Assembly: GCF_017355985.1 (NCBI RefSeq)
Contig: NZ_JAFIQU010000001.1
Span: 372,001-436,000 of the forward strand
Origin: Arenibaculum pallidiluteum
GTDB taxonomy: Bacteria; Pseudomonadota; Alphaproteobacteria; Azospirillales; Azospirillaceae
Length of the DNA: 64,000 nucleotides
Direction: 5' to 3'
The notes beneath the pieces were generated by a model that saw only the letters and a program-made list of their open reading frames with translations, ran no database searches and was not told the origin of the DNA. Below, one piece after another: positions 19,934 to 29,931 of this stretch. The position numbers and the translations under genes are program-made. Every line of letters begins with the position of its first letter. Within the stretch, counting starts at the first letter, position 1.

Positions 19934-21280
19934 TTAAGGAATCAAGGGCGACCACGCCGGGTCCGAGGCGTCCATTGGCGTGACGACCTCGCGCTCGTTC
20001 TGCCCCGTCAAGTCGATGCTGTAGAGCCTGGCGCGGCGGCTGCGGCCGTCGCTCGACGGCGTCTCCTTGAAGTACATCAACACGCGGCCATTGGGCGCCC
20101 AGGTCGGGCCTTCCACGTGGTAGGCCTCGGTGATCAGCCGCTCGCCGGTGCCGTCGGGCCGGATCACGCCGATGTAGAAGCGGCCCTGATAGAGGCGGGT
20201 GAAGGCGATCAGGTCGCCGCGCGGGGACCAGACGGGGTTCGCGTAGCGGCCCTGTCCGAAGGTGATCCGCTTCACGTCGCTGCCGTCCGCACCCATCACG
20301 TACAGCTGCTGCGTGCCGCCACGGTCGGACTCGAAGACGATGCGGCTGCCGTCGTCCGAGAAGCTCGGGGCCGTGTCGATGGCCGGATGGTTGGTGAGCT
20401 GCTGCGTCCGCCGGGTCCGCAGGTCCATGGCGTAGATCTCGGTGTTGCCGTTGGCCGCCATGGACATCAGGACCCGGTTGCCGTCCGGCGAGAAGCGGGG
20501 CGCGAAGGTCATGCCGGGAAAGTCGCCCAGGACCTCCTGCCGGCCGGTCTCCAGGTTGAACAGGTAGACGCGGGGCCGGTTGTTGAAGAAGCTGAGATAG
20601 GTGATCTCTTCCGTCGTCGGCGAGTAGCGGGGCGTCAGCACGAGCGACCGCCCGTCGGTCAGGAACTGGTTGTTCTCGCCGTCCTGGTCCATCACCGCCA
20701 GCCGCTTGACGCGCTGGTTGGCCGGCCCGCTCTCGGCGATGTAGACGACGCGGCTGTCGAAATAGCCCTTCTCGCCGGTGATGCGCTCATAGATCTGGTC
20801 GGCGATCTTGTGGGCGACGCGGCGCCACGCCTTCGGCTCGATACGGTAGGCGAATCCCGTCAGGTGTTGCTGCGCGGCCACGTCCCAAAGGCGGAAGGCC
20901 ACGCGGACCAGCCCGTCGGGCTGCGGCTCGACGGTGCCCGAGACCAGCGCCTGGGCGCGCAGGACCTGCCAGTCGGCGAAGCGCGGCTGCTGCTGCAGCG
21001 AGACCAGGTCCTGGATGAAGGCGCGCTTGTCGATGGGCTTGAAAAGGCCCGAGCGCTCCAAGTCGGCGGAGACCACGGCGGAGATGTCGCGTCCGATCTG
21101 CCCCTCGCTCTGGCCCTGGCCGAGCAGGTCGGTGATGGCGATCGGCATCGGCTGCACGGTGCCCCGCGTGATGTCGACGCGCAGCTCGGCCCGGGCCGCT
21201 GCGGCGCCGGCGACGAGCACCGCCAGCGCCAGAACGGCGAGCCGGGCGAGACGATCGCAGCGGGTCATGAAGGCGGACAT
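19934..21280 (-). CDS. tolB: Tol-Pal periplasmic beta-propeller protein TolB
   Basis: TolB binds Pal and relays the TolA signal. The 448-residue protein has a signal peptide (cleavage near ARAEL), an N-terminal domain beginning [16 protein letters not shown], and a six-bladed propeller. The propeller repeats read [43 protein letters not shown] and [13 protein letters not shown]. The start at 21280 places the signal peptide first; MT at 21268 is an alternative. It follows tolA by about 107 bases on the same strand. Confidence 0.94.
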   Translation of the reverse strand: MSAFMTRCDRLARLAVLALAVLVAGAAAARAELRVDITRGTVQPMPIAITDLLGQGQSEGQIGRDISAVVSADLERSGLFKPIDKRAFIQDLVSLQQQPRFADWQVLRAQALVSGTVEPQPDGLVRVAFRLWDVAAQQHLTGFAYRIEPKAWRRVAHKIADQIYERITGEKGYFDSRVVYIAESGPANQRVKRLAVMDQDGENNQFLTDGRSLVLTPRYSPTTEEITYLSFFNNRPRVYLFNLETGRQEVLGDFPGMTFAPRFSPDGNRVLMSMAANGNTEIYAMDLRTRRTQQLTNHPAIDTAPSFSDDGSRIVFESDRGGTQQLYVMGADGSDVKRITFGQGRYANPVWSPRGDLIAFTRLYQGRFYIGVIRPDGTGERLITEAYHVEGPTWAPNGRVLMYFKETPSSDGRSRRARLYSIDLTGQNEREVVTPMDASDPAWSPLIP

Positions 21281-21387
21281 GGTCAAGGAAGCATCCCCTC
21301 GGCAAGGAGGCCCGTCAGCAGGGCAAGGCTGATGATTGGGTGGCATCTTGTCGGAAGCGTGGCGCGAAAGGGGTACGTGCGTGACGT

Positions 21388-22386
21388 CTACATCACGTCG
21401 CGCGGGTTGAAGGTCAAGACGGCGTCACGCCAGGTGTCGAATTTTTCCTGAGGCAGGTTGAGCTGCTTGCACTCCTCCTTGTGGAGGGCGCGCATAGCGC
21501 TCTCCGCGACGGAGCGGAAGACGCGGTCGCTTGCGAAGCGCGCCTTGTCGACGACGTCCGCGCGCTGCACCGTCCGGTCCCGGCCGATCTGCACCCGGAT
21601 CTCGACCGAGATGTCCGAGATGCCGGGCTTGCCGGGATCGATGAACCAGCACTGCGCGATCTGCGCGATCAGGGCGTCCTGCTCGCTCATGGTCAGCCGG
21701 TCCGACAGCCGCGGCGCGCTCGATTCCGGCGTGCGCGACGCCTCGGCGACCTCGGTCTGCTTCTGGGGCTGCGGCGGCGCGGGCTTCTGCGGCTCCTTCT
21801 TGGTCAGATCCTTCAACAGCTGGTTGAAGTCCGGCTGCGGATCCTTCTTCGGAGGCTCCTTCTTCGGCTCGGGCTTGGGCTCCGGCTTCTTCTCCGGCGG
21901 CTTCTGCTCGGGCTGCTTCTGCTCGGGCGGCTTCTGCGCGACCTGCTCCTTCTTGGGCTCGGGCGGCGGCTTGGGCGGCTCGGGCTTGCGCTCGGGCTCC
22001 GGCGCCTTCGGCGGCTCGGGCGCCTTGACGGGCACGGGCTCGGGCTCCGGCGCCTTGGGGGGCTCCGGCGGTCGCGGCGGCGGCGGGGCCTCTGCCAGCT
22101 TCGGCGGATCGGGCGCGCGCTGCTGCGGCGGCGGCGGCGGCGGCGGCGGTGCCGCCGCCGCGGGTGGCGGCGGGGGTGCCGCGGCGGCCGGGCGCGGCGC
22201 AGGCGGCTTCGGCTCGGGCGGCTTCTCGTCGATCCGCGTGTTGGTGATCTCGCCGATGTCGACGACCTCGATCGGGATCGCCTGCACCGGCATCTCGAGC
22301 GGCTTCGGCCCGGGCAGCACGCCGAGCACGGCGAGCAGGACCGCCGAGACGTGAAGGACTGCCGAGAGGATCAGGCCGTGGCGCAT
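21388..22386 (-). CDS. tolA: Tol-Pal energy transducer TolA
   Basis: TolA spans the periplasm and links TolQR proton flow to TolB and Pal. The 332-residue protein has one N-terminal membrane helix (about 7-26), a long Pro/Lys/Glu-rich central region (about 50-215) with many KPPEPK-type repeats, and a C-terminal globular domain ([14 protein letters not shown] to the end). The middle is Pro-rich rather than the Ala/Lys helix of E. coli TolA, which is usual in alphaproteobacteria. It lies 16 bases after tolR. Confidence 0.92.
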   Translation of the reverse strand: MRHGLILSAVLHVSAVLLAVLGVLPGPKPLEMPVQAIPIEVVDIGEITNTRIDEKPPEPKPPAPRPAAAAPPPPPAAAAPPPPPPPPQQRAPDPPKLAEAPPPPRPPEPPKAPEPEPVPVKAPEPPKAPEPERKPEPPKPPPEPKKEQVAQKPPEQKQPEQKPPEKKPEPKPEPKKEPPKKDPQPDFNQLLKDLTKKEPQKPAPPQPQKQTEVAEASRTPESSAPRLSDRLTMSEQDALIAQIAQCWFIDPGKPGISDISVEIRVQIGRDRTVQRADVVDKARFASDRVFRSVAESAMRALHKEECKQLNLPQEKFDTWRDAVLTFNPRDVM

Positions 22387-22402
22387 TCTGTCCCGCGGGG
22401 TT

Positions 22403-22855
22403 TCAGCGGACCGGGCGGGGTTCCGGCAGGTTCGCCGCCAGCCCCACCTTGGTATAGCCGGCGGCGCTCATGGTCCCCATGACCTCGAGCATCCGCCCGT
22501 ACTGGATCGACTTGTCGCCGCGCACGATGATGCGCGCCTCGGGGTTCGCGTTCGTCACGGCCTCGAGGAGCGCGACCAGGTTGTCGACCCCGACCTCGGT
22601 CTCCTGCACGAAGACCTTGCCGTCCGGCGCGACCGTGACGAAGAGCGGATCCTTGTTCTGCGGCATCGGCGGCGCCTGGGTGCGCGGCAGGTCGACCGGC
22701 ACCCCGACGCTCATCAGCGGCGCCGCGACCATGAAGACGATCAGCAGCACCAGCATGACGTCGACGAGCGGCGTCACGTTGATCTCGGCCAGCGGGCGGT
22801 AGCCGCGCTTGCGGCCGCCCCGACCCCCGCCCGATCCGGAGAGCTGAACGCCCAT
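22403..22855 (-). CDS. tolR: Tol-Pal proton channel subunit TolR (ExbD family)
   Basis: TolR works with TolQ to couple proton flow to TolA. The 150-residue protein has a Gly/Arg-rich cytoplasmic start, the family motif LAEINVTPLVDVMLVLLIVF with the membrane aspartate in LVDVML, one membrane helix, and a periplasmic ExbD domain (VPVDLPR, IIVRGDKSIQYG). The start lies one base after the tolQ stop, so the pair is translationally close. Confidence 0.95.
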   Translation of the reverse strand: MGVQLSGSGGGRGGRKRGYRPLAEINVTPLVDVMLVLLIVFMVAAPLMSVGVPVDLPRTQAPPMPQNKDPLFVTVAPDGKVFVQETEVGVDNLVALLEAVTNANPEARIIVRGDKSIQYGRMLEVMGTMSAAGYTKVGLAANLPEPRPVR

Positions 22856-22856
22856 G

Positions 22857-23555
22857 TCAGGCCCGCTCCTCGAGATGGCGCGACAGGATGGCGCTGAACT
22901 CCGAGGCGAAGGCATCCAGCCGGTCGCCGTAGCGGCCGAGATCGTTGGAGAACTTGTTGTAGGCCACCACGGCGGGGATCGCCGCGACCAGGCCCAGAGC
23001 CGTCGCGAACAGCGCCTCGGCGATGCCCGGCGCAACCACCGCGAGGCTCGTGTTGTTCGAGCCCGCGATGGCGCTGAACGAGTTCATGATGCCCCACACC
23101 GTGCCGAACAGCCCGACGAAGGGCGCGGTCGAGCCGACCGTCGCCAGCACCGGCATGTAGCGCTCGGCCCGCGACATCTCGCGGCCGATGGTGACCGACA
23201 TGACGCGCTCGATGCGCTGCTGCAGGCTGGCCTTGACGCCCGCCGGGAAGCCCTTCTCGGTGGCGTGGCGCCATTCGCGCATACCCGCCGCGAAGGTCGC
23301 GGACATGGGGTCGCCGGGGCGCTTGCCCACGCGCTCATACAGCGAATCCAGCGAGCCGCCGGACCAGAAGCTGTCCTCGAAGGCCGCTGCCTCGGAATTC
23401 AGCTTCCGCAGCCGCACCAGCTTGTCGAAGATGATCGCCCAGCACCAGACCGACGCCGCCAGCAGCATCAGCATGACCAGCTTGACCACCCAGTCGGCCT
23501 GAAGGAACAGGCCCCACATGGACAGGTCGTGCGCCTGAGCCGCAGCACCCATCAT
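22857..23555 (-). CDS. tolQ: Tol-Pal proton channel subunit TolQ (MotA/ExbB family)
   Basis: TolQ forms the pentameric proton channel around TolR. The 232-residue protein has three membrane helices (near 20-42, 140-160 and 175-200). The conserved VGSTAPFVGLFGTVWGIMNSF and GIAEALFATALGLVAAIPAV segments are present. GAGGAGA lies upstream of the double ATG start. It is preceded by ybgC with a 19-base gap, the standard ybgC-tolQ arrangement. Confidence 0.95.
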   Translation of the reverse strand: MMGAAAQAHDLSMWGLFLQADWVVKLVMLMLLAASVWCWAIIFDKLVRLRKLNSEAAAFEDSFWSGGSLDSLYERVGKRPGDPMSATFAAGMREWRHATEKGFPAGVKASLQQRIERVMSVTIGREMSRAERYMPVLATVGSTAPFVGLFGTVWGIMNSFSAIAGSNNTSLAVVAPGIAEALFATALGLVAAIPAVVAYNKFSNDLGRYGDRLDAFASEFSAILSRHLEERA

Positions 23556-23574
23556 CCCATCTCTCCTCGATTCC

Positions 23575-24069
23575 TCAGTCCCGCCCGCCCTCGGCCGCCG
23601 CCGCGAGCGCCTCGAGCGCCCTGCCGACCGCAGCCGGCAGACGCACGGGCCTGCCGTCGCGATTGAGGCAGCACAAGGTTAACGAAATCCGAACTTGAGC
23701 TCCGCGCCCGGCGGGCGCGGCATCCATGTCACGATCTTGGCTCTCGACGATCTGCTCGATGTCGATCGTGGCGCCGCGCACGGCCAGGATCCGGCTGCGC
23801 ACCCGCAGCAGGTCGTCCAGCCGGGCCGGGCGGTCGAACTCGACGGAGCAGCGCCGGACCGCGAAGATCGTCCCCTCGGTCTCGGCCATGCTCCGGTGCT
23901 CGGTGCCCAGCAGCCGCATCATCTCTGTGCGTGCCCGCTCGGCCCAGCGCAGGTAGTTCGCGTGGTACACGATGCCCCCGGCATCCGTGTCCTCGTAGTA
24001 GACGCGGACGGGCAGGACGTGCACGCCGCCCTCCAGCGCACCGGACAACGCGCGAGCCGCCTCAGTCAT
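23575..24069 (-). CDS. ybgC: Tol-Pal-associated acyl-CoA thioesterase YbgC
   Basis: YbgC is a hotdog-fold thioesterase encoded with the tol genes. The 164-residue protein carries the 4HBT signature [19 protein letters not shown], with the likely catalytic aspartate D29. The pattern [18 protein letters not shown] is also typical. The start at 24069 overlaps the end of ruvB by eight bases; a longer frame would run further into ruvB. Its cellular substrate is uncertain (short acyl-CoA or acyl-ACP in studied homologues). Confidence 0.9.
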   Translation of the reverse strand: MTEAARALSGALEGGVHVLPVRVYYEDTDAGGIVYHANYLRWAERARTEMMRLLGTEHRSMAETEGTIFAVRRCSVEFDRPARLDDLLRVRSRILAVRGATIDIEQIVESQDRDMDAAPAGRGAQVRISLTLCCLNRDGRPVRLPAAVGRALEALAAAAEGGRD

Positions 24070-25144
24070 CGAGCTCTCCCGCATCCGCCTCGTCGCGGGC
24101 CGCAAGCAGGTCGAGCTGGCGCCCCGGCACCGGTGGCACGGCCAGGCCGAGATAGCGAAACCCCTGGTCCGTCAGCATGCGCCCGCGCGGCGTGCGCTGC
24201 AGCAGGCCCTGCTGGATCAGGTAGGGCTCGATCACCTCCTCCAGCACGTCGCGCGCCTCGGAAAGCGCTGCGGCCAGGGTCTCGACGCCCACCGGCCCGC
24301 CCGCGTAGTTGCCCGCGATGCAGCCGAGATAGCGCCGGTCCATGGCGTCGAGCCCCATGCGGTCGACCTCGAGCCGGTTCAGCGCCGCGTCCGCGATGCC
24401 GGCATCGACGGCGGCCGCTCCCGCGACGGCCGCGAAATCCCGTACCCGGCGCAACAGACGCCCGGCGACGCGCGGCGTGCCGCGCGCGCGCCGCGCGATC
24501 TCGCCGGCACCGTCGGGCGTCAGGTCGAAGCCGAGCACGCGCGCGCCGCGGCTGACGATCAGCTCCAGCTCGTCGGGCTCGTAGAACTGCATGCGCAGGG
24601 GGATGCCGAAGCGCTCGCGCAACGGCCGCGTGATCAGCCCCGAGCGGGTGGTGGCCCCCACCAGGGTGAAGGGCGGCAGGTCGATGCGCACGGACCGCGC
24701 CGAGGGGCCCTCCCCAATGATGAGGTCCAGATGGAAATCCTCCATCGCCGGGTACAGCACCTCCTCGACGGCGGGCGACAGGCGGTGGATCTCGTCGATG
24801 AACAGCACGTCGTGGGGCTGGAGGTTGGTCAGCAGCGCGGCGAGGTCGCCGGCGCGGGCGATCACCGGCCCCGAGGTCGCCCGGAACCCCGCGCCAAGCT
24901 CCCGGGCCACGATCTGGGCCAGCGTCGTCTTGCCGAGGCCGGGCGGCCCGAACAGCAGCACGTGGTCCAGCGGCTCGCCCCGGCTGCGGGCGGCCTGGAT
25001 GAAGATGCCGAGATTCTCGCGCACCTGGCGCTGGCCGATGAACTCGGCGAGCGAGAGCGGCCGGATCGTCTGGTCCGGCGCCTCGCCGGGCAGCGCCGCG
25101 GCCTGGACCATCCGGTCCGGGGAACGGTCGGCGGGGTCGGGCAT
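24062..25144 (-). CDS. ruvB: Holliday junction branch migration ATPase RuvB
   Basis: RuvB is the hexameric motor that drives branch migration with RuvA. The 360-residue protein has Walker A GPPGLGKT (66-73), Walker B LFIDEIH (114-120), sensor residues in [19 protein letters not shown], and a C-terminal winged-helix domain ([20 protein letters not shown]). Its ATG overlaps the ruvA stop by one base (TGATG). Confidence 0.96.
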   Translation of the reverse strand: MPDPADRSPDRMVQAAALPGEAPDQTIRPLSLAEFIGQRQVRENLGIFIQAARSRGEPLDHVLLFGPPGLGKTTLAQIVARELGAGFRATSGPVIARAGDLAALLTNLQPHDVLFIDEIHRLSPAVEEVLYPAMEDFHLDLIIGEGPSARSVRIDLPPFTLVGATTRSGLITRPLRERFGIPLRMQFYEPDELELIVSRGARVLGFDLTPDGAGEIARRARGTPRVAGRLLRRVRDFAAVAGAAAVDAGIADAALNRLEVDRMGLDAMDRRYLGCIAGNYAGGPVGVETLAAALSEARDVLEEVIEPYLIQQGLLQRTPRGRMLTDQGFRYLGLAVPPVPGRQLDLLAARDEADAGELDD

Positions 25145-25773
25145 CAGGCGCTCAGCTCCTTGAGACCGGCCCGGATCAGCGCCTGCACGGTGGCACCATC
25201 GCCGAGCTGCCGGGCGGCGGTCGCGACCGCCGTGAACGCATCGGCCCGGCGGTAGCCGAGATTGACGAGCGCCGAGACCGCATCGGCCGTGGCCCCGCCG
25301 CCATCGGCGCCCACGGGCATGGCGAGCGCCGCGCCCGCCGCGGCGCCGGCGGCGGCCGGCCCGATCCGCAGGTCGGCCACCTTGTCCTTGAGCTCGTTGA
25401 CGATGCGGGCCGCGAGCTTCGGCCCGACGCCGTCCGCCTGCGCCAGTGCCGTGCGGTCCTGGGCCGCGATGGACTGGGCCAGGCGGTCGGGCTCCAGCAC
25501 CGAGAGGATCGCCAGCGCGACCTTGGACCCGACCCCCTGGACCGTGGTCAGCACCTTGAACCAGTCGCGCTCGGCCTGGTCCGCGAAGCCGTAGAGGGTG
25601 ATCGCGTCCTCGCGCACCTGGGTCTCGACCCGCAGGGAGACGCGGCTTCCCGTCCCCTCCAGCCGGCGCAGCGTGCGCACCGAGCAGAAGACGACATAGC
25701 CGACGCCGCCGCAGTCCACGATCAGGTGGTCGGTGCCGATGCTGTCGACGGTCCCCGTGAGCTTGCCGATCAT
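25144..25773 (-). CDS. ruvA: Holliday junction DNA-binding protein RuvA
   Basis: RuvA binds four-way junctions and loads RuvB. The 209-residue protein starts with [10 protein letters not shown] and has the OB domain, two helix-hairpin-helix motifs ([13 protein letters not shown] and [13 protein letters not shown]), an Ala/Gly-rich linker and domain III for RuvB contact ([14 protein letters not shown]). It overlaps ruvC upstream as ATGA. Confidence 0.95.
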   Translation of the reverse strand: MIGKLTGTVDSIGTDHLIVDCGGVGYVVFCSVRTLRRLEGTGSRVSLRVETQVREDAITLYGFADQAERDWFKVLTTVQGVGSKVALAILSVLEPDRLAQSIAAQDRTALAQADGVGPKLAARIVNELKDKVADLRIGPAAAGAAAGAALAMPVGADGGGATADAVSALVNLGYRRADAFTAVATAARQLGDGATVQALIRAGLKELSA

Positions 25774-26315
25774 CGCGCGGCCCCGGCCATCACGCCGCCG
25801 AGCTTGCGGCGGGTCTGGGCGTGGTGCGCATGGCAGATCGCGATCGCCAGCGCATCGGCCGCGTCGGCCGTCGCCGCCACGGCCCCCGGCAGCAGACGCC
25901 GCACCATCGCCTGCACCTGGTCCTTGCCGGCCTGCCCGGAGCCCACGACCGACTTCTTCACGAGGCTGGCGGGATACTCCGAGACGTGGAGCCCGGCCCG
26001 CGCCGGAACGAGCATCACGACGCCGCGGGCCATGCCGAGCTTCAGGGTCGAGGCCGGGTTCACGTTGACGAAGGTCTCCTCGACCGCGGCCTCCTCGGGC
26101 GACCACTCCCCGATCACGGCGGCGAGGCCGTCGTGGATCTGGACCAGCCGCTCGGCGAGCGACAGCGCCTCGTCGGTGTGGACGGCGCCGTCGGCCACGT
26201 AGGTCAGCCGGTTGCCGCGCACGTCCACGACGCCCCAGCCGGTGTGACGGAGGCCGGGATCGAGACCGAGCACCCGGAAGGCCGGGCCCGCAGGCGTCTT
26301 CGCAGGCATGGACAT
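25770..26315 (-). CDS. ruvC: Holliday junction endonuclease RuvC
   Basis: RuvC cuts Holliday junctions symmetrically after RuvAB migration. The 181-residue protein shows the RNase-H-like catalytic acids: D19 in [15 protein letters not shown]80 in [11 protein letters not shown], and the C-terminal acidic [15 protein letters not shown]. The start ATG at 26315 overlaps the yebC stop by one base; a second ATG two codons in is possible. Confidence 0.95.
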   Translation of the reverse strand: MSMPAKTPAGPAFRVLGLDPGLRHTGWGVVDVRGNRLTYVADGAVHTDEALSLAERLVQIHDGLAAVIGEWSPEEAAVEETFVNVNPASTLKLGMARGVVMLVPARAGLHVSEYPASLVKKSVVGSGQAGKDQVQAMVRRLLPGAVAATADAADALAIAICHAHHAQTRRKLGGVMAGAAR

Positions 26316-27064
26316 CAGGCCGTCAGGCGCTCCAGCACGTCCTGGGGGATGTCGAAGTTGCCGGTCACGGTCTGGACGTCGTCGTTGTCGTCCAGCATGT
26401 CTATCAGCTTCAGCAGGGTCTTGGCCGTGTCCTCGTCAGGACTGACCGTGTTCAGCGGCCGCCATTCGAGCTTCGCCTGCTCGGGCGTGCCGAAGCGGCC
26501 CTCCAGCACGTCGCGGACCGCGGACAGGTCCTCCACCGCCGTGGTGACCTCGTGGCGCTCGGCGTCGGAATCGACGTTCTCGGCCCCGGCCTCGAGCGCC
26601 GCCTCGAACATCGCCTCGGCCTCGGCGGCCGCGGCGGGATACACGATCACGCCGACGCGGCTGAACATGAAGGAGACCGAGTTGGTCTCGCCCAGCGTCC
26701 CGCCATGCTTGGAGAAGGCCGAACGCACCTCGGAGGCCGTGCGGTTCCGGTTGTCGGTCAGCGCCTCGACGATCAGGGCCACGCCGCCGGGGCCGTAGCC
26801 CTCGTAGCGGACCTCCTCGTAGCTGGCGTCGTCGCCGCCCGGGCTGCCCGACTTGATCGCGCGGTCGATGCGGTCGCGCGGCATGTTCTGCGTGCGCGCG
26901 GCCTGGATCGCGGCGCGCAGGCGCGGATTGGCCGCCGGGTCCGGCAGGCCCGCCTTGGCCGCGACGGTGATCTCGCGCGCGAGCTTGTTGAAGATCTTCG
27001 ACCGCTTGGCGTCCTGAGCGCCCTTGCGATGCATGATGTTCTTGAATTGCGAATGGCCGGCCAT
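26315..27064 (-). CDS. yebC: YebC/PmpR family protein (translation or transcription factor)
   Basis: This 249-residue protein has the family start [20 protein letters not shown], the middle motif [20 protein letters not shown], and a final [13 protein letters not shown] segment. Members have been described as DNA-binding regulators and, more recently, as factors that relieve ribosome stalling (TACO1-like). It heads the yebC-ruvCAB-tol block; a candidate promoter lies at 27188-27217. A GGAAGGGG site is about ten bases upstream of the chosen ATG. Confidence 0.93.
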   Translation of the reverse strand: MAGHSQFKNIMHRKGAQDAKRSKIFNKLAREITVAAKAGLPDPAANPRLRAAIQAARTQNMPRDRIDRAIKSGSPGGDDASYEEVRYEGYGPGGVALIVEALTDNRNRTASEVRSAFSKHGGTLGETNSVSFMFSRVGVIVYPAAAAEAEAMFEAALEAGAENVDSDAERHEVTTAVEDLSAVRDVLEGRFGTPEQAKLEWRPLNTVSPDEDTAKTLLKLIDMLDDNDDVQTVTGNFDIPQDVLERLTA

Positions 27065-27187
27065 GCGTCTCGAGCCCCTTCCGCTCCGTGCCGATTGTGT
27101 GAAAAGTGGCGGCGTTCTACCACATCTGGTGCAGTGCCGCACGCGACACTTGGCCCGGAACGGGAGCGCCGCGGCGGCGGAGGCCGC

Positions 27188-27217
27188 TTACAGCGCAGGT
27201 CCTGAATAGAAAGTCAA
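27188..27217 (-). promoter_or_regulatory. Candidate promoter for the yebC-ruv-tol block
   Basis: On the minus strand TTGACT (27217-27212) is followed after 18 bases by CTGTAA (27193-27188). It stands in the 227-base gap between yebC and the gene at 27292, in a locally A/T-richer stretch. The -35 match is good and the -10 match is weak. Confidence 0.35.
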
Positions 27218-27291
27218 TATGGCAGCAATACGGCGCCCAGAAGGGGTACATGCACCCCGGAAATGCCACGGGGCGAGCGGCTGCCGCGGCC

Positions 27292-27912
27292 TCAACCGGG
27301 GGTGTAGGGAGCCCGCCCCGAGCGCAGCGCCTCGTCGAGCAGATCCAGCCGGTCCTGCCCCCAGAACACCTCCCCGTCGAGCACCCAGGACGGCGCGCCG
27401 AACACCCCTGCGGCGAGGGCGGCCTGCAGGTTCTCGGCGTATTCCCCGGTCGCCTCCGCCCTGCCCGCACGGTCCAGCAGGGAGGCGGCATCTAGGCCGC
27501 ACGACGTGGCGACCTCGGCCACCACGGCGGCGTCCTCGAGGTTTCGCTCCTCCGCCCAGACGGCGGCGAAGGCCCGCCGCATGAAGGCGTCGGGGGAGTG
27601 GCCGGATGCCGCCAGCGCGATCACCGCGCGGTCGAGAAGCGAGGGATCGAAGGGCGTGTGCCTGGGCCGGGTCACCAGCGGCAGGCCACGCCGGTCACGC
27701 CAGCGCTGCAGCTCGACCAGGCGGTACTGCTGGCGCGCCGGGTGACGCCGGGCGAGTGGCAGGCCGCCGGTCTCGGGGAACAGCGCGCCAAGCGCGACGG
27801 GCCGGTACGCCACGCGGAGCCCGTGGCTTGCCGCGATCTCCTGGAACGCCGCGTGGCCGAGATAGCTCCAAGGCGAGGCCATGGAGAAGAAGTACTCGAT
27901 CTCGCGCGGCAT
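27292..27912 (-). CDS. 2-hydroxychromene-2-carboxylate isomerase/DsbA-family protein
   Basis: This is a 206-residue thioredoxin-fold protein of the kappa-class GST/HCCA isomerase branch. It starts with IEYFFSMASPWSYLGHAAF, where a serine replaces the DsbA active-site cysteine. It continues with the family pattern FAAVWAEERNLED and ends with VFGAPSWVLDGEVFWGQDRL. Homologues isomerise naphthalene breakdown intermediates, but most chromosomal copies have no known substrate. The start at 27912 has AAGGGGA upstream. It lies between an aminotransferase gene and yebC, without an obvious operon partner. Confidence 0.8.
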   Translation of the reverse strand: MPREIEYFFSMASPWSYLGHAAFQEIAASHGLRVAYRPVALGALFPETGGLPLARRHPARQQYRLVELQRWRDRRGLPLVTRPRHTPFDPSLLDRAVIALAASGHSPDAFMRRAFAAVWAEERNLEDAAVVAEVATSCGLDAASLLDRAGRAEATGEYAENLQAALAAGVFGAPSWVLDGEVFWGQDRLDLLDEALRSGRAPYTPG

Positions 27913-28011
27913 CGTCGGTCCCCTTGGGCGGATGGGCGGCGTCACCTTGACGCAGCCACCGGCCCGGCACAAGGGCCCGCGGGTGTCCCCAAGGCCCCGG
28001 GCCCGGCCTCC

Positions 28012-29187
28012 TCAGGCGGCCTCGGCCAGAGCCCGGCAGAAGCGGTCCAGCTCCTCCTCGGTGTTGTAGTAGTGGACCGATGCGCGCACGAGGCTCTCGA
28101 TGCCGCGCGCCTCCATGTCGAGCCGGGTCGAGCCCACCCGCGTCACCGAGACATTGATGCCGCGGGCGCGCAGCCGCTCCTTCACGGCCTCCGGCGCCTC
28201 GCCCGCAGGCGCGAAGGCGACGATGCCGCAGCGCCGCACCCCCAGGTCGGCGACCCGGACGCCCGGCAGCGCGGCCAGACGCGCGCGCAGCCCCTCGGCC
28301 AGCTCTCCGACGCGGGCGGCGATGCGGTCGAGCCCCCAAGAGAGCGCGTAGTCCGCGGCCACGCCGAGGCCGATGCGGCCGCCGACGAAGCTCTCCCAGT
28401 TCTCGAAACGGCGGGCGTCGGGCCTGATCTCGTAGCGGTCCGGCGCCGTCCAACTCGCCGCGTGGAGATCGAGAAAGGGCGGCTCCAGCCGTTCGATCAG
28501 GCCGCGCCGGACATAGAGGAAGCCGGTGCCCCGCGGGCCGCGGAGGTATTTGCGGCCCGTCGCCGACAGCATGTCGCAGCCGATGGCCTCCACGTCCACG
28601 GGCATCTGCCCCACCGACTGACAGGCATCAAGCAGGTAGGGGATGCCGGCGGCGCGCGCGACGGCGCCGATCTCGGCCGCCGGGTTCACGAGGCCGCCAT
28701 TGGTCGGCACATGGGTGACGGCGATCAGCTTCACCCGCTCGTCGATCATGCCCGACAGCGCCTCGACCGACAGGGCGCCGGTCTCGTCGCTCGGCACCGT
28801 CTCGACAGAGACGCCGCGGTTCCGCGCGGCCTGCAGGAAGGCGATGTAGTTGCTGGCGTATTCCGCGCGGGCCGTCAGGATCCTGGCACCGGGCCCGAGC
28901 GGCAGCGCGTAGAAGGCCATGTCCCAGGCGCGGGTCGCGTTCTCGACCATCGCGATCTCGTCCCGCCGGCAGTTCAGCAGGCGCGCCACGGCATCGTAGG
29001 CGTGCTCGATACGGCCATGCGCCTCGGCCTCGGCCTCGTAGCCGCCGATCTCGGCCTCGCGGACCAGATGCCTCTGAACCGCGTCGAGCACGGGGCGCGG
29101 CGGCAGGGCCGCGCCGGCATTGTTCAGGTGCAGCACCGTGCCGCAGCCGGGCGTCTCGGCCCGAGCGCGCGCGACGTCGAACTCCAT
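28012..29187 (-). CDS. Class V aminotransferase-fold PLP enzyme
   Basis: The 391-residue protein has the class V (cysteine desulfurase/isopenicillin epimerase-like) layout. The N-terminal substrate loop is [12 protein letters not shown], the cofactor region is [16 protein letters not shown], the PLP aspartate is in [13 protein letters not shown], and the Schiff-base lysine is in [20 protein letters not shown] cysteine desulfurase mobile-loop cysteine is not apparent near the C-terminus. A strong GGAGGGGG site precedes the ATG. The reaction could be a C-S lyase or epimerase step and cannot be named from sequence. Confidence 0.78.
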   Translation of the reverse strand: MEFDVARARAETPGCGTVLHLNNAGAALPPRPVLDAVQRHLVREAEIGGYEAEAEAHGRIEHAYDAVARLLNCRRDEIAMVENATRAWDMAFYALPLGPGARILTARAEYASNYIAFLQAARNRGVSVETVPSDETGALSVEALSGMIDERVKLIAVTHVPTNGGLVNPAAEIGAVARAAGIPYLLDACQSVGQMPVDVEAIGCDMLSATGRKYLRGPRGTGFLYVRRGLIERLEPPFLDLHAASWTAPDRYEIRPDARRFENWESFVGGRIGLGVAADYALSWGLDRIAARVGELAEGLRARLAALPGVRVADLGVRRCGIVAFAPAGEAPEAVKERLRARGINVSVTRVGSTRLDMEARGIESLVRASVHYYNTEEELDRFCRALAEAA

Positions 29188-29307
29188 GGTGATCCCCCTC
29201 CTCCCGAAGGCCGGCAGTCGAGCACAGGCCCGGCCCAGCGTCGAGGGTCCGCGCAGGGGTTCGGAGTTCCGGGGTCAAGGATTCAGGGGGCCCCTTCGCA
29301 CGATGAT

Positions 29308-29342
29308 GCGGCGGCGCGGGGCGGAAGGCCCCGCGCCGCCGC
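29308..29342 (-). terminator. Strong GC hairpin after the doxX gene
   Basis: A 14-base perfect stem GCGGCGGCGCGGGG / CCCCGCGCCGCCGC with a seven-base loop lies 19 bases beyond the stop codon of the DoxX gene on the minus strand. No U-tract follows, so it may be a Rho-assisted terminator or a 3'-end stabiliser. Confidence 0.55.
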
Positions 29343-29360
29343 TGGTCCCGCCCTTTGGTA

Positions 29361-29789
29361 TTACGCGGGCTGGGGGCCGGCGCGCCGGACGATCCGCCAG
29401 GACGGCAGCAGCGCATGAGCGCCGTCGCCGAGAAGGATCAGGGCTGCCTGGGCGGCCGCCAGAAAAGCCGGGTACTCCCAGCCGCCGCCTGGGTTGCCGA
29501 AGGCCCAGCCCTTGCCGCTATGGACGACCACCGCCCCCATAAGGACCGGCATCTGGAGCAGCGCGACCCAGCGCACCTGGACGCCGAGGATCAGCAGCAG
29601 GCCGCCGCCGACCTCGGCGAGCATGGTGAGATAGGCGAAGACGGCGGGAATGCCGAGCGAGCCGAAGAAGCCGACCGTGCCGGCCGGGGTGAAGACGAAA
29701 ACCTTCGTCAGGCCGTGCGCCAGAAACATGGCGCCGAGCGCCACACGGAGGATCAGGGCGGCATAGTCGGCGTTGCGGGACTCGGTCAT
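29361..29789 (-). CDS. DoxX-family membrane protein
   Basis: This is a 142-residue protein with four membrane helices. The family pattern is clear: LRVALGAMFLAHGLTKVF at the first helix, GFFGSLGIP, then a helix with AEVGGGLLLILG. Start 29789 follows a GAGGTG site. Homologues take part in redox or quinone-linked envelope functions, but a biochemical role is not established for this branch. A LysR regulator is transcribed divergently 142 bases away and is the probable controller. Confidence 0.85.
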   Translation of the reverse strand: MTESRNADYAALILRVALGAMFLAHGLTKVFVFTPAGTVGFFGSLGIPAVFAYLTMLAEVGGGLLLILGVQVRWVALLQMPVLMGAVVVHSGKGWAFGNPGGGWEYPAFLAAAQAALILLGDGAHALLPSWRIVRRAGPQPA

Positions 29790-29882
29790 GGCAGGACACC
29801 TCGCGATGTGGGGCGGCGGGCCTTGGCAGGCCCTTTTCGTGTCGGCCAGTGTCCCATGCCCAGGCCTGGACATAATCGGTCG

Positions 29883-29892
29883 ATTGCGCAAT
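29883..29892. promoter_or_regulatory. Palindromic site in the doxX/lysR divergent region
   Basis: ATTGCGCAAT is a perfect ten-base palindrome of the ATTG-N2-CAAT form. It lies between the divergent doxX-like and LysR genes, 40 bases before the lysR ATG. LysR proteins typically bind such dyads, so this is a likely operator for autoregulation and doxX control. Confidence 0.5.
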
Positions 29893-29931
29893 TGATCGTC
29901 AAAGGCAGGTTGACAATCCAAGAGGTGCTGA

